From Lethocerus indicus (Eukaryota > Arthropoda > Insecta > Hemiptera > Belostomatidae), in NCBI GenBank assembly GCA_019843655.1, contig JACDQD010000011.1, positions 13,062,604 to 13,126,603 of the forward strand: a stretch of 64,000 nucleotides of DNA. The letters run 5' to 3'. This document shows, piece by piece, positions 49,721-63,312 of this stretch; the stretch's first letter is position 1; the number at the start of each line of letters is the position of its first letter. The notes beneath the pieces are model-generated. The model worked only from the letters and a program-made list of their open reading frames with translations, had not been told where the DNA came from and made no database searches. The position numbers were made by a program, and so were the translations under genes.

Positions 49721-52700
49721 TAGTTACAATAATAATGAAAGGTTATTGACATTAGAAAATATTTTAAGTGGGTACAATCGCCCATTCAAAATATGGGCAC
49801 AAAGTAAGAGAAAAAAACCTATTCCTTGGTTTAGATTATGCCAAATCATGGTGGTTTTTCACCGTGAGCTAAATCCAACTGGGAGCGCGAGACACTTTTT
49901 GTGAAACCTCTATTAGGTGGGGTAGGTAGGATCCGCTAGGGTAGTGAGTATAATGGACAAAGTTCTAGCGATGACATCCGAGAACATAGGTCGGGATGAG
50001 CGTGACGGACGCAGATCATTAAGAACTGTTATCGCGTAAGAATGTCGGCGTGTGCATTCCAACGGCGGGCTTAATTACCGTTGAAAAGACTAATTGGTGT
50101 TCCGGGAAGACTCATATTTACTGACGCCGCAGCGGCCGATATGTAAAAACCGCGGTTTAATTAATTAAGCAATTAAATTGACCGTACAAAGCGAGTTTTA
50201 ATTAAAAATAAATTGATCCTTTGCAGTTTCTCAGGGCGCCACCGACAAGGATCCAACTGGGGCTCGATCGCGAAAATGGGTACTGAATGGGTATTAAAGT
50301 CAGGATTTGTAAAAGGTATACGGAAAATGTACATCGGAACTGTGCCTCGGACGCCTTCAGGGAATGGGGCTCTGCACCGGTACGCCCATCAATCCTCCAC
50401 CTTTCCAATAGTTCAAATAAAAGAAAAAGGAAAACTAAAAAGAAAGGATAAAAAATATTACCGTAGAGGATAAAAAGCTTTAGCACGCGTTTCTCGCCGC
50501 CCGTCAATCCTCTGAATAACTAGGGGGCAATATATCCATCTGCGGAAAGATCCTAATCGAAATAATTCTCTGCTCGCCGTATAACAATTCCTTTTCAAAA
50601 TATATTGTAAAACATGGATTTCTATAATCTTACCATTTTTATAGGGACAATTAGGTAGGGAATATCAATTTTATATATGACAATCCCAATTACGATTAAG
50701 AATTACCATCCCCATTAGTATTTATCTCCAAACGAATGTCCCATTGCCTAAATGGATTTGAAATTCGTCCACTAATTGTTCCTTCCATTTTGTTTTTAAT
50801 TCTAAGTACAGCCGCTCCCTTATCGCCGCCCCTGCCCGAATAGATTGGAGTACAATTTTCTTCAATTCCATCTACATAATGATAGGCACGGAACGGGGGA
50901 AGCGGGAGGGATGATGTATATCGGAGGGTGGGCGGGAGGGAGAGAGAATGAGAGAGAGAGATAGAGAGAGTGGAAGGCGGAGAGAGAAATACAGCGTACA
51001 ATAAGCGGGAACGAGAGAGACATATTGATTGTGTAGATCTGGGTTGATCCCCTCCTCCCCTCCTTTCCGTCCAGTTGGCGCCCAAACGTCTACAGCGGTT
51101 TTATTCGGCCTCTGTCTGTCCCCCCATTCGGAGCCCTGTTTCCACCTTTTATAGCCCATAACGAGCCGAAAAAAGAGAGAAAGATTTCCCCATAAAACGG
51201 GCCCCTAATTTTGAAGTCGTTAAATTGGATTCTGACCAAATTGGGAGCCGTTTGCATGGGGTATAGACGTATGGTTTCGAATATAATTCCGGAGTTTTGA
51301 GAACATTATCTGAAGGTGTAAAAAGTTGTATTTTCCCTGTATCATCCTATAGTACAAATGAAATATTTTAGAATAGTATTCCACAAGGGTTTTAAAATTA
51401 TCATCTAGAATACAAAAAAATGTGATTATGAAATAGGACTTAAGGTACAAGTTGAATACCGTTAGTTTTGCCTCTAGTCGCTGATTTGGTTTCACTACAA
51501 CCGACATTCGTAAGGGATTATTATTTCAATAGTAAGTATTGTTTGAACGTAGAATGCGCAGTGCCCCGAATGAGGAATACGTTTTAAACGAATCGACTTT
51601 TAATATTCCGTGTAAAGTGCGTCAGCCCGAACAGACATTAATAAAAAGGGGACGTTCAGGTACAGGGGAAGTAAATGGAGGGGAGTCGTTATACGCCATA
51701 TGATCCCCACTTGTCACCGGTCTTATACTAGGAGAGAGCCGCCATTAAATATCCAATAAGGGAAATTGGTATATCTGTTTTATTTTCACATTTCACTAAT
51801 ATCGATGAGTTACTGTACATATAGAGGATAGAGCAGGCGAGCTATCTCTTTTTTTCCATACCCATATATTTATGTAATAAAGCAAGAATCGTAAAACATT
51901 ACAGTGTTCGAAGAGGTTTGAAGCATTGGACATCCGTTTTAGTGTTGAATAGAGTCGAATTCGTGCTCACCAATTGACTGTACCGTTAATTTCGACCGTC
52001 GAACAGAGAATTTCGTTCCGCCCTCGGAAGAAAAAAAACCCGCTAATGATGGGGTGGAAGCCGAAAATACGCTAAATTAGCGTCGCCTCGCCGACGCTTA
52101 CAGAACCGATTCATAAATCCTCCTTCGTCTGTCGTCGGCCGGCCCCGACAAAACGACAGTTCGTTACTCCCAGTTAAGGGCGTTGTAGGAAAAAAATCTG
52201 GTAAAGAAAATCAGCTAATCGTCGAAGCATTGTCTTGAGCTGTAATTAGCGTATTAAACGAGGAATCGATGTCTATACGCATCAAGATTCCCGTGTCCAT
52301 ATCGCGTAGGGAAACGGCTATACTAGGAATCTGATAGGAAATGAAGTTTTGAACAAACGACTTCATATAAATGCGGGTCTTAAAACGCATTCGCAGTAAG
52401 TTGAAATCGATTTTCAATACTGCCTGCTCATCACAAATATTGTTCAAATGAAATTATTCTGAATTAAGTTGAATGAATTGAGTTTATTGTTTACTCCTAT
52501 ATAATTCTGTAAAATTTTATTTCAGCGATGTTTGACAGAGTGTGCCGTTTTTAAAATCGATCGGAAGTATATTTTTGCGCGTAAATTTCTATAGACGCAT
52601 TTCTTCATGAACATTAAATAGAACTTAATGGTTCAATATCGAATTTCTTGTCAAATCCCTAGGTATAGCTTGTAAATGTTAAACGCAAAAATCAAAAATC

Positions 52701-54399
52701 TTGACACCCTCCTACTTTTAAAACCATGAACGCGTTAAAGTCACCGATGCCCGAAACACTGTACCGAAAACTGTAGGGGTGAACATTATAATTCAACGGT
52801 TGTTATATTCTTGTTAATATATTTAAATATGACGTTATATGTTGTAGATGTGTTGAAAGAAATGCCTAATATCGATTTCCGTTAATACTTTTTTCCGCAT
52901 AAAACGATGCTAATATCTGTGTGACTCTTTATAAAATTTAAGGTTTACTATCTATATTCGGTTTCCATTGCGATATCTCACTGATTCCTATGCCACTTGC
53001 GCATATCTGGCAGGATGATGAAACCGGTCTAGCTCATGTCCAAACAAAACGCCGATTAAAATCCGTAGGAAATGACTCTCCTAGAGGTTTTTAAATGGGC
53101 TTTACGAAGGATTTGTTCTGTGTATATACACAAGGGCGGTCACGTTGTTGTTTGCCGTGGGGGGGTCGGAGCGGCAGTAAATTTGAACGGTTCTGGCGGA
53201 AGGTAAAACTCATTAGGGGGTCGGAGTTATTTATGTGGGTCTGATTGGGGCGGCTGTGTTCCTCCCTCCCCAACCCCATTTCTCATACCGCATAGGGTGC
53301 TAACAACACCCCCTGGACCCACACAACGAATCAACTCCAGACGATATTATAACAATCCTTTATCTCATATTCTTCTCATTCACATTATCATGGCCTTTGG
53401 GGTGAGTTGGGATTGTATAAATTGCAAAACTACAATGCTAAAACCTATCGCACATCTCGATTGCTGAACCCTTCAAGGGAAGGAAGTGAGGAGTTATTAC
53501 TTATTGTTCATTATTCTAAAAGACAGTTATAAGCATAAAGATTATTGTCAAATAATGTTCAGATATGGAGTCTTATTAATAAATATGGCATAAACTACAA
53601 AACACAGGAAATTATATTAATTATTTCTAGGTTGCGTAGGTTTGAGAGTACACGGGTTTCGGATAAGTGCTAGTGGAATGATTCGCATTTCACAAGTTTA
53701 GATTGCCGAAGGATGAAATCGCGAGGGCAGCTTGAATAATGAAAATCAACTAAAAGTACTACCGAGGAAGGTGGAACTCGCGACCTTTCCACAAGCCCCG
53801 TGCTATTTTCCTCGAATTGAAAATATGAATATGAAAATGAGCGGATCTGAAGCAACCCCTCATTTTGTTTCCAGAAGCTGAACTACCCTCGTAGTTATGT
53901 GGGGAAGCAGTTATTTATCCTGGGTCGCGTTTGAAATATTCAGGTTTAAAATTCGGAATCCAAATTTCAACCCTTCGAAATTTGTGGTCCACCAACGACT
54001 GGACATTCACGTCCCCTCATTTCCATTCCACAAGCTGGGTAGATTACAATACGAAAATCGAAATACAATATCAAACGAATTTTAAGGTTTTTCTATTTAG
54101 AAGAATATGTGCGTTTGGAATAATTATTGTGGTATATTTTCAACCCACGCGATTAGTTCTCGGATTCCGGGCGTTTTAAAATAAATTCTTATTATCCTCA
54201 ACAGAGACCTCCACGAGCGGATACAAAAGATTGAATGACTCGTAGATCACAAAAAATGTATTCCAAATATTTCTTGTATTATTTATTTGAAACGGAATGG
54301 CTACTGATTGTACGGCAAATCACTTATATGATGGAGGCAAAACATACATGGCTATACATGTCTTCCGTTTGAGTAAGAATAAAAATTGAAAAGAACACA

Positions 54400-55406
54400 G
54401 GTAATAAGAAATCCAGTGCGTTGAGCGGGAATCGCGTGCAGGCGATGCGGCGGCCCCAACCGGGCATGATGGCCGGTGTCCATCGCGGGAAGGAAGTCTT
54501 GGGAGACAAGAGAGGGGAGAAGGACAGAGTATATTAAACTCGGTTTTAGTGTCCCATTCAGAGGCCCAAAGAGAGAAAGAGAGAGAGGGGAGAGATGGAA
54601 ACAAACGGGGCGGACGCGTGTGTAAGAGAGAGAGGTCAGCTGTTGGTTGCGTGACGGGGGACAATAGGGAGGCCCCTGCGCGCTTGCTCCTTCCTTCCCT
54701 ATTGAGCCTCCGCTCCCCTCCACCCTCCTAGGCGTTTAGCTCATTGTAGTAGCCCTCTACAGTCGACTAGAGCCCACCATTATACCCGCACCGACTACCA
54801 GTAATTATATCCGTTCGGCCGTCCGCCACACGCGGCGGGCCCCCTTCTGCCGAATTATGCCCCACCATCTCATTCGAAACCGATCCGATGTTCCCCATTT
54901 TACTCTTGGTATAGAGATGTTTTCATGTTCTCGTAACAATATATGTGCGGGTCATTACTTAACGGATAGGAAGAATGAAATGTATGCATTGTCAAATTTA
55001 TAATTGAATGCAGAATGGAGTGGTTAGGCTGTTGTTTTCTTAAGTTAGTTCTTAGGCAGGGCTCTATTATACCAGAGCTAATCTATCCGCCGCGGACCTA
55101 CATCTCCATGGCAGTCAATAAACACACAACAAGGAGGGGGGGGAGAGGGTCGTCATATGTCGGACAACCTCCTCTTGCTAAAAAATTCATCGTGTCAACC
55201 TCCATTGTTGCTCTGCTGTTACTGTTCGATTACGGAGGAGAAGAGAGACCGAGCGGGGACAAACAAAGGGTCGGGGCCGGTATTAAGAGGGTAGAGGAAG
55301 GTCGCGTGCCCGGGGGCGGCTGAGCTGCCTCCGACCGTAATTACCTTGATTACCGGACGGAGGGGCCGCCCTATCCAGTAGGACGGGACGACGAGGACGA
55401 CGACGG

Positions 55407-55449
<43 letters not shown>

Positions 55450-55480
55450 CGCCACTTCTCCTAACAGCCTCCACGATTTA
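54400..55480. promoter_or_regulatory. Long GC-rich candidate regulatory region with GA tracts
   Basis: CpG-rich, with a TTGCGTGA site (54647-54654, AHR-type consensus), GA-rich runs near 54570-54590 and the (GA)n array at 55411-55445. Open frames here are low-complexity. Confidence 0.3.
55411..55445. repeat. (GA)n microsatellite
   Basis: Seventeen GA units, uninterrupted, at the end of a GC-rich region. Confidence 0.95.
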
Positions 55481-56051
55481 AAACCATAATCGTCCTCTCT
55501 TCTGGACCAATGTCAAAGATAGGCTAAACCGAGGGGACTTTAGACATTGCGATAATACTTTCCGCAATACTTATGGACCAATTATTAATATAAGGATGAT
55601 AGCGAATGTTCAGCTACAGTCAAGACATTCAGGGATGTAAATAGTTTTTCACACTTAATTAATTTTTAATATCCTCCTAGCTGACATATCTATTACCATA
55701 TGTACTGAATGATTCGATGGCTGTCTAATTAGCTCATTTGGAGTATACCTGAGCCTTATCCTGGTTACGTTATGTTGCACACTTATAGATAGCAACACCC
55801 TCTTAAGTCGCTGCAACCAGTTTTGATCCTTGGATCATTGGCATGATTCTTCAACTATGATATGATTGCACAATTGCGCGATTCGAGATAGTATATTTTT
55901 TAATATTACGGCATTATTGTTAAGACTATACGACGATCTCGTCAACCGATCGACCGTGCGTTGAAGCACGCAGTTGAGTTTCAGTTTTTCCCACGTGTAA
56001 AAAATTTTTTTCGTGTCCCTTTCGGGACCCCTTTTCTTGTTTTTATATTTT

Positions 56052-56075
56052 TTGTTGTTGTTGTCGTCGTCGTCG
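56052..56075. repeat. GTT/GTC trinucleotide tract
   Basis: A GTT run changes into GTC. A second trinucleotide tract (CTA to CTC/CTG) lies at 56205-56231. Confidence 0.8.
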
Positions 56076-56699
56076 GGAAGATACGGAACGGGATAATTAA
56101 TAATTTCGCGGTGGGCGTAGAATCAGTAATGGCATCAGTAGCCGCCGGTCGTGTCCACGGTCCCGTGGGTTGGTGGCTGGCACCTGGCACCCACCTGGCC
56201 ACCCTACTACTACTGCTCCTCCTCCTCCTGCTGTCTCTCTGCCGACTTTAATTGTACTCGGCCCGAGCTTATTATTGCCCAGATACTCCTACCGACAAAC
56301 TTCCCCCGTTTAGTGCTCAACGGCAACTGACGGTATTGAACCGAATTCGGACCGTTGGCGGTCCCCCCCCATCACGCTTATGTGGAACTATAGGGTCAAT
56401 ACCTTCTATAGTAGCGGGTAATCCCAGATGTCGAAAAGTTTTTCGGCACTATGTTCAAATTTTGGTGTTTATCTACCTATCACGACCAATTATATTTCTG
56501 GACATTACAATTTTGTTCCCTTCCACGTGTCATATCATTCAACCTAACGTGCAGGACGTCTCAAAAGAGGTAGAAAACCTAATATATTAAATTTCAGTAT
56601 ATTTTATGTTTAAGCTCATCTATATTTAAGCTAATCATGTTTATAGCTACCCAGAATGTTGGTTTTGTTTCTCTGAAACTACAACGGCGGTCAGTAGCG

Positions 56700-57260
56700 T
56701 TCATCGAATATTCGGCCTACAAATTACAAGCTGGCCTTCCGGGAAGAGGCTCCCGGGAAGTGAGCGTGCTGCAGAATCGTATACGCAATTTCTTTATTAT
56801 CAAGAACGCCTTTGATCTGGGACTGTTCCTGGGGCGGAGGCGACCTTGCCCTGTGGTGCGCATGTCCCACATTGATTGGGGCCCACCCTCCCCTCCCAAC
56901 CCGACGGCGGCTCTTATCTAATTTTCCTTTCTTTTTTCCATTGAGAATATAAATCAGCCTTTATTCCCCGCATTAAACCCCTCCCCCCGCTATAAAGCAC
57001 CTGCAATTTGGGGTCTTTCCAGGAGGGGGCCGGAATCTCTTTCCCTTCCTGCCGATAAAACAGGAGGGTGGGACCCCCCCCCCTGGAAATGTGCATATAA
57101 AAAATTATTATTACCCCCGTCCTAAGGCCGGAGATTAGTACAATCTTTTCCGTTACTTTTTTCGGCCCTTCCCACTGCCGCGACGTCCTACTGAAATATC
57201 GCTCCATTAACCTCCGCGGCGTCGATAAAAGAAAGTAAAGTATGGGCATTGATACTCGAT
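56700..57260. promoter_or_regulatory. GC-rich candidate regulatory block
   Basis: CpG-rich segment with C8-C9 runs. A 94-codon and a 119-codon open frame cross it on opposite strands; neither shows a domain, initiation context or splice pattern that would support a gene. Confidence 0.25.
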
Positions 57261-58171
57261 GGAATAAATTCACTCCTAAGCCAACCTTAATTGAACTTGA
57301 AGTTTTATGCCCTCGGAAAATTCACTTTCCTTTGATTTATTGCGGCACGGAAATTTTATGCTGGGGAAAAATCGAGGTTACGAAAATTCCCCCACGTCGA
57401 TAAAACAAGACCTAAAATAGAACTAACTGGAACTGTAATTCCAGAACAGTGGCTGTATAATTTGTTTTTGTTTCTACCTCCTGTATAAGGGAGCTATTAT
57501 TTCTCATCGTATCTAGCTGGGAGAGTAGAATAATTTTTTCTGGCAAAGACGTTTCAGACTGTGAAATCAGCAGCCATGACAGACGTCCTTATGTACCATA
57601 TGTTTAATGTGTCTATGCCTAGGCTAGATTATGAAGGCCTACTGTACAACGCTTACGAAAATTTGATGTTCAAAACCCCAAGTTAAATAATTCGTAAATA
57701 AGCAAAGTGAGTTTTTTCACTTACTGGCTACACCTGTAAAGTAGCAATAAAGGTCATTTAATTTCTTAATCGTGCTCAGATGTCAGGACCCGTCTGCAGT
57801 AAATGAAGTCTCCCAGGATTTAGGTTTTAAAAAATACATCGTGAGGATTTATCAGGACAGTTTGATACAGGTACTAATCGGATTGCGATAATAGGATTAC
57901 ATCTGTACGAAGCTTACAGGGACCGGAGGCTAAATTTTTTTCGCAAAGTTCTCCTGAGCTGTGAAATATTCTCCTTCCAAATTATTTCATGAGGTAAAAT
58001 TCTTCTTTGAGGACAGGATTACCGTTCTATTCTCTTTTGTGTGTTCTAGGTTTTCGCCTATGTACACTCTGTAAATCCGATTTCTCAGCGTTTAAACATG
58101 AACGGATTCTATGAGCAGCTACGGCAAAGGTGACAATCCTGCGTTGGATAGTGTTAACCCTTCGGCCTATA

Positions 58172-58248
58172 ACCACGAGTCTGACTCGTGGTAAAGAATT
58201 TGTGCCATAAGCGAAGACCACGAGTCCGACTCGTGGTAAAGAATTTAC
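58172..58248. repeat. Tandem array of 21-nt perfect palindromic hairpins (45-bp unit)
   Basis: Two copies of ACCACGAGTCnGACTCGTGGT occur at 58172-58192 and 58217-58237, with n being T then C. Each is a perfect 10-bp inverted repeat around one base, and each is followed by AAAGAATTT. The unit period is 45 bp. The only change within the palindromes is at the unpaired centre, so the pairing is intact in both. The family was not recognised. Confidence 0.8.
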
Positions 58249-58572
58249 ACCCCAGACGTCTTAAAATTACTATTTGTACCTAAACATTGTTTATCCTTTC
58301 GCAATTCCTTTCATTGCACTGAAATATATATGTCATGAAAACTATACATTTTGCGCCAGTTCGGGTACACGGCTGAAGAGTTGAATGGCAGTACGCGCGA
58401 CCGACTTTCTTGTTTACTATAGCTCGCGCAATTGGCAGATATCGTGTCGGCCAGGGGGTTGATGTATGACGGTATGTAATTAAGGCGGTTAATTGATTAA
58501 ATATGGACACCTACTTCCGTTATAGGCCGTGCCGTTGTCGGTTGCCTGAGGTAATGCTCGCGTTCGCTCGAA

Positions 58573-58616
58573 TAACTTGACTCAATAGGGGTGCGGTCGA
58601 CTAACTTGAATCAATA
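58573..58616 (+). repeat. Short direct repeat of 15 bp
   Basis: TAACTTGACTCAATA (58573-58587) and TAACTTGAATCAATA (58602-58616), one mismatch, about 29 bp apart, inside a CpG-rich block with a G13 run at 58683-58695. Confidence 0.6.
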
Positions 58617-59129
58617 TGTAAGCCCGGGTAATGTTGAATTATGGGGCCGCGGACACGTGATTGCCCGGACATGACCCGTAACGGGGGGGGGGGGGATACC
58701 CGCCGAGAACAACGTACCGGGATTTAGAATACTGTTGTTGTGCGGGGAATGGAGCCAGAAAATGTTGATTATTGCTTCCTGGATCCTGGAAATTTGAACG
58801 CTCTAGAGAAATGTGCAGTACAATAATCTTTTTAGAGGCGCATTCATATTTAAATATCGATGTTAATGTCGTATACGTTAGCCAAAATCGTGCGTATTAT
58901 CTCAATTTATCAATAAATGGGGTTGTAATTTAGGATTGTAGTATTTTAAACATTATTCTGAGCTATCTTATTGTGCCAAAAGAACTAATATGATACATAT
59001 AAAACCAGCCCTTGCTCAGATATTTCATAACTGCCCCCCCCCGCTGTTACAAATTAACCTGCTCTTATTCGATCAAAGCTGTGTTTAGTGCTGCACCGTG
59101 TTTTGAGTAGGCGATGTGAATTTGCATTC

Positions 59130-60440
59130 GGGTCCGTGTAGCTCGTTGCCATATTTGTAGCCTTCCCCCCCCTCCAGGAACCCCCCGTTCCTGGTCTCAG
59201 GAAGGCTCGTACGGTAGCCGGGCGGCCGGTGTCTAGTTACGGGGGGCACGCCCCTACGAGCGGGGGTACGCACGCGCACGGGCGCCCAACAACGCGTCCT
59301 GGCGGTGCCAACCCCGCGCTAAAGCACACACACACACACACGAACAACGACACGCACGATACACAACAAACACACACACAGAGGACGGAAAACAACGCTG
59401 AACTAGAACTCATAAACCATTTCAATTAGCCCGCCCGCCCTAGCGCGGAACAACGTAAATTGGACCCGCCCCCGAACCTGCCACCCGCCGACGACAAAAA
59501 CTTTGAAATCTGATTTACCCCCAAGTAAGCCTGTGTCTCCGATCTACAGGAGATTTCCACCGACAATTACACTATTCCAATTTAAAGTTTTGTCAGTTTT
59601 GGAGATTAAGGCGAACTCGTTTCCGGACCGCGATGCCCTACAATGATTTGAAATATTTTTTATTTTTGAGTAAAAGGTTCATTCGGAAGTTTAACCCTTA
59701 AAAATAATGTAAACTTCGACAATAAAGGAAGTCTCATTTAAAGTAATATTAATGTTTTAGGGTTTACCACATACCCATCCCGCAAAGGGGGCGCATGTTC
59801 ACAATTTTATTTAATAATTAATTACGTAAGGAAAAATTGTATGTGATATTATTATCATAAAAAATTTCATTTGACTCCACCTCATATTATCGTTCCTGAG
59901 GAGGCCCCTATTGAGGACCGCACTTTCCTTTCTTCTACAGACGTGTGGTCTTGAGATCGTAAGAAATCAGGATTTCGGGATGTTTGGGGGCTTCATGGTC
60001 TCTAAACTCCGGGTGTCCGCGTGGGAATTCCAGACTTGCCTCGAAGAACAGCTAATCCGAACGCTGTCTTTAAGTCCGGGGTCCGGTCGGGGCCCGAAGC
60101 GCCTGAAGCGTGAAGCGGCGGCGGACTTACCACTTAGAAACGGAAGTGAAATGTTAAAGGAAATTATTGGTGGCCCTAAGGGGCATGTAGTGGGAGGAGG
60201 GGAAGGAGGGGGGAATTGCTTGAATTTATTGCGCTAAGTGAGACCCCCGCGATTTATACGTACGGTTCTCCACCCTCGGATTATTTACGGGCCACACCAA
60301 CAAAGAGATAGTTATCGCTTTTTAGTTAAGTTATTAATAATGCAACGCCGCCGTTTTTCTTTCACTGTGTTCTTTTCATTACTTTGTTTCGACTTTTGTT
60401 CATCATTCCCCGGCGTACTTTGAGGCCAGATACTGAATAA
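59130..60440. promoter_or_regulatory. Two GC-rich candidate regulatory blocks
   Basis: CpG-rich at 59130-59480 (with the CA repeat) and 59900-60440, AT-rich between. ATTTGCAT lies at 59120-59127, just outside. No coding signal. Confidence 0.25.
59325..59341. repeat. (CA)n microsatellite
   Basis: Eight CA units followed by degenerate CA-rich sequence to about 59380. Confidence 0.9.
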
Positions 60441-60899
60441 ATATCGATATTTGTACCAGTTTTACTTAATATGTAGAAAAAAGAGGGTACTGTCATTAGG
60501 TATACCAATGTTCATGTAGCTGTGGTGATTTCATTAATGATATACACACAGGGAATTAAATGAGCGTTATAATTTATTATCCACGTGTTTGAGCAAAATT
60601 TTAACGCGGCGAAACGGCCATACTCTAAAAAGTTCGGGTCCACATTGAGAGATAAGACTCAACGCTTTTGGAAAGCCAAACATAAATTCAGTGTCGTTTT
60701 TCTGAGATTTATTGCAGAATTTTAAGTCGAACGGATTATACTAGCCTGTCCGTATAAGTATTACGCCCCGTAAATTCAGTACTACAGATTACTGAGAGCG
60801 CGGACATGTGCGCACCGGGACCCGTGCGAACGTATTTCAGTTATGCGTTGGCGCATTTCGGCCGTATATCACTAGCAACATTTTATTGTGCAGGCAATC

Positions 60900-61450
60900 A
60901 AAAATGATGGTTTTACGATCCTGTCGCAACGGGGGAATTATTTCAAACTCCGCGCTTCCAGATCGGATATCTCGGCCCCGCTTTTAGGCGTAATTTAATC
61001 CGCAGTTAATTAGTTTTACTGCCTGTTCGTAGAGTGGGATCGTCTTCTGATTTACTCACCCGGGGAGGGGGGAGGGTCGATTAAGTTCTCAGGGCTTTAA
61101 TAAATCTTCGGCGTCTCCTCCATTAGGGCGTCGGATCTGGACGTCGCGTTTCCCCTCGGCGGATGCAACATTAAAAACGCCTGGTAAAAAAATGAATATG
61201 CAATTGCACTCCGACCCGCTCGGCTTAAGCTCTCTACTCCTAGGTCCCGATAAGCCGGTCGCGTTTTGTTCTCTTCTTTTTTTATTAACGTCTGTTTTCT
61301 CCTAATGGAACCCCGAGCGGAACACGTTCCTATTTGTCCGCCGAGATTGAGAAATGGGGGTTTCGCCATAAATCAATACGAAGCTAATTCGTTTTGCCCC
61401 GATTTTTGCTTTGTTCTGAGTGCGACTTTCATTTCGAATTGGATTTAATA
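60900..61450. promoter_or_regulatory. GC-rich candidate regulatory block
   Basis: CpG-rich with TTAATTAG and GGGGAGGGGGGAGGG words. No convincing exon. Confidence 0.25.
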
Positions 61451-61848
61451 ATATGCGAGAAGGGTAGAAAATTGATACGGCAGGACTGGTTCAGTTTTAC
61501 ATTTCGAATTGAAACGTTCGCAGGCTTTTACACTTTTGAAACCTGAATTCCTTTCGAACATCAAGGCGTATGACGACAGTACATGGACAATTCCTAGCGC
61601 TTATGCAATACTGCTGAGTCATAAGTAATTGTCCTAATGATCGTTTTCGGTGGAATGAAGTTTTTCCTTCTCATTAACGGCGAGGGGCGGGCCCCATGAG
61701 ATCAGTTTGAGCTCTGGTCTTCAAATCGTACTATCTCAATTCATGCCACGCTACTAACTTGTTATTTTTAACAGTCCTAATTAATGCCAAAATGATAACT
61801 GATTGGTTTAACATACCTGTTTTGTGGTCTGCGAGGGGTTGGAATACC

Positions 61849-62047
61849 GTAGGTTTGTGGTGTTTCTGTCTCCTCTCGCTGGTTTAGTCTTTTGCTAGAC
61901 CGGTTTCGGCTGCTCGCCACCCTCAGTAGCGAAAAACATCCAAAGTGCCAACAGTGACTAACACCGCTACTGAAGATGGCGAGCAGCCGAAACCGGTCTA
62001 GAAAAAGACCAAACCAGTGGGGCGAGACAAAAACACCACAAACCTAC
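61849..62047 (+). repeat. Foldback element with hammerhead-like arms
   Basis: Two arms of about 83 bp (61849-61931 and 61965-62047) are inverted copies of each other with roughly eight to ten mismatches, separated by a 33-bp spacer. The right arm contains CTGAAGA (61970-61976), a GGC/GCC stem (61978-61980 with 61986-61988), GAAA (61989-61992) and GTC (61996-61998). CTA just before the core can pair with TAG just after GTC. That order matches the hammerhead core CUGANGA - stem II - GAAA - stem III - UH. An extra U next to stem II and a loop-less ACC/GGU stem III make it degenerate as a monomer. Penelope-like retroelements and metazoan retrozymes are known to carry hammerheads with a very short stem III. 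The repeat is firm; the ribozyme reading is tentative. Confidence 0.75.
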
Positions 62048-62219
62048 AATAAATGATTTGATTATGATGCGAGGTACATAAACGAGTACCTAACCTCACA
62101 CATATTCACACATAATATTTGAATAAGCTGGTGGGTTAAGAGTTGTAGGAATAAAAATATTCGCTTATTACTAAATCCTGCAGTGTTTAGCCCATTAGCA
62201 GTTAAACCTTCCGTCTCAC

Positions 62220-62560
62220 TACCCCCCAATTGATCCTTTAGAACTGACTACCTGCTGTACGTCCCTCGCTGACAGTCAGTTCAATGGGGCCTGACCGCGC
62301 GTAAACAAAGTGCGAGTGCGTACCCCTGGGTGGGTTCAACCGTTCCTCGAGTGTGACCCATCACAGGACGGGTGTTTGGACCACTCCCAACCCCCCTCCG
62401 GTCGGAATAACGCTGTTAGAGAGCGTATCATGGGGCTTTACAAATAGACTCTTAATGGGGGATAAATCAACTGGGAGGTACCCGGGGGTCGCCAGCCACC
62501 CCACGAGCCGGACGCGTGCCCCATTGTCCCCGCGATGATACCCCTCTTGAATACCAGGGA
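62220..62560. promoter_or_regulatory. GC-rich candidate regulatory block
   Basis: CpG-rich segment shortly after the foldback element. Open frames are short and have no domain. Confidence 0.2.
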
Positions 62561-63196
62561 GAGCCATACAAATAATTAGGGATGGCCTTGTGGCTCACAA
62601 TACATTGTTTTGATTGGTTTATACCACTTATCTATGGAAATGAACAAGGTATAATCATTGGGTACGGTTGAAATGTTCGATTCCATTTTTTATTAATTCA
62701 TCTTGTATAACATGAACAATTAGAAAACACAAATATTTAAAAAGGTAATAGTTAGGTAGGTAGTGGTGGTAGTCTGTCCATACCGATGGGAAACAGAACA
62801 TCAAAATATTTTTAAATTAATGGTTGTTTTTAGCGGATGTAAGAACAGTTACGGTGGGCCATTTCGAAGGAATATTAATTACAACTTGCCGCATTGGGAT
62901 ATCATGATATTTACGTTTATTCGTTTAAAATTGTATTATACCATAACAATTTATTTGATGGTAATAAAAACCATTATTTATCGTTATAATATTAATAAGG
63001 GTAGACTATAAAATAATCCTAATTTCTTAAGGTATTCGAAAAACTCGTATAAATCGAACTTCAGCTAATCAAACAATTTTCAGGATTCTGTGTTGTGTAT
63101 TATTTCGTCGGGCTTTGGGTTATGAAAATTTCATATGAAAAATATGAAACCCTAACAATATTGATGCTAAGTGGAGTAAGGAAAGAAAGTTTGCCA

Positions 63197-63238
63197 TATA
63201 AATAAATAAATAAATAAATATATATATACATAAATATA

Positions 63239-63309
<71 letters not shown>
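63197..63309. repeat. AAAT tract followed by a long (AT)n microsatellite
   Basis: Five AAAT-type units (63197-63219), a degenerate AT stretch, then uninterrupted AT dinucleotides (63242-63309). It is the longest AT array in the window. Confidence 0.95.

Positions 63310-63312
<3 letters not shown>

Noticed and set aside
50696..51085. 129-codon minus-strand ORF
   Set aside because: Runs through a GA-rich stretch; serine-leucine repeats, no domain.
5486..54653. Enrichment of AHR-type TNGCGTG sites (for example 5486, 28911, 54647)
   Set aside because: The number seen by eye is within chance expectation for 64 kb on two strands.
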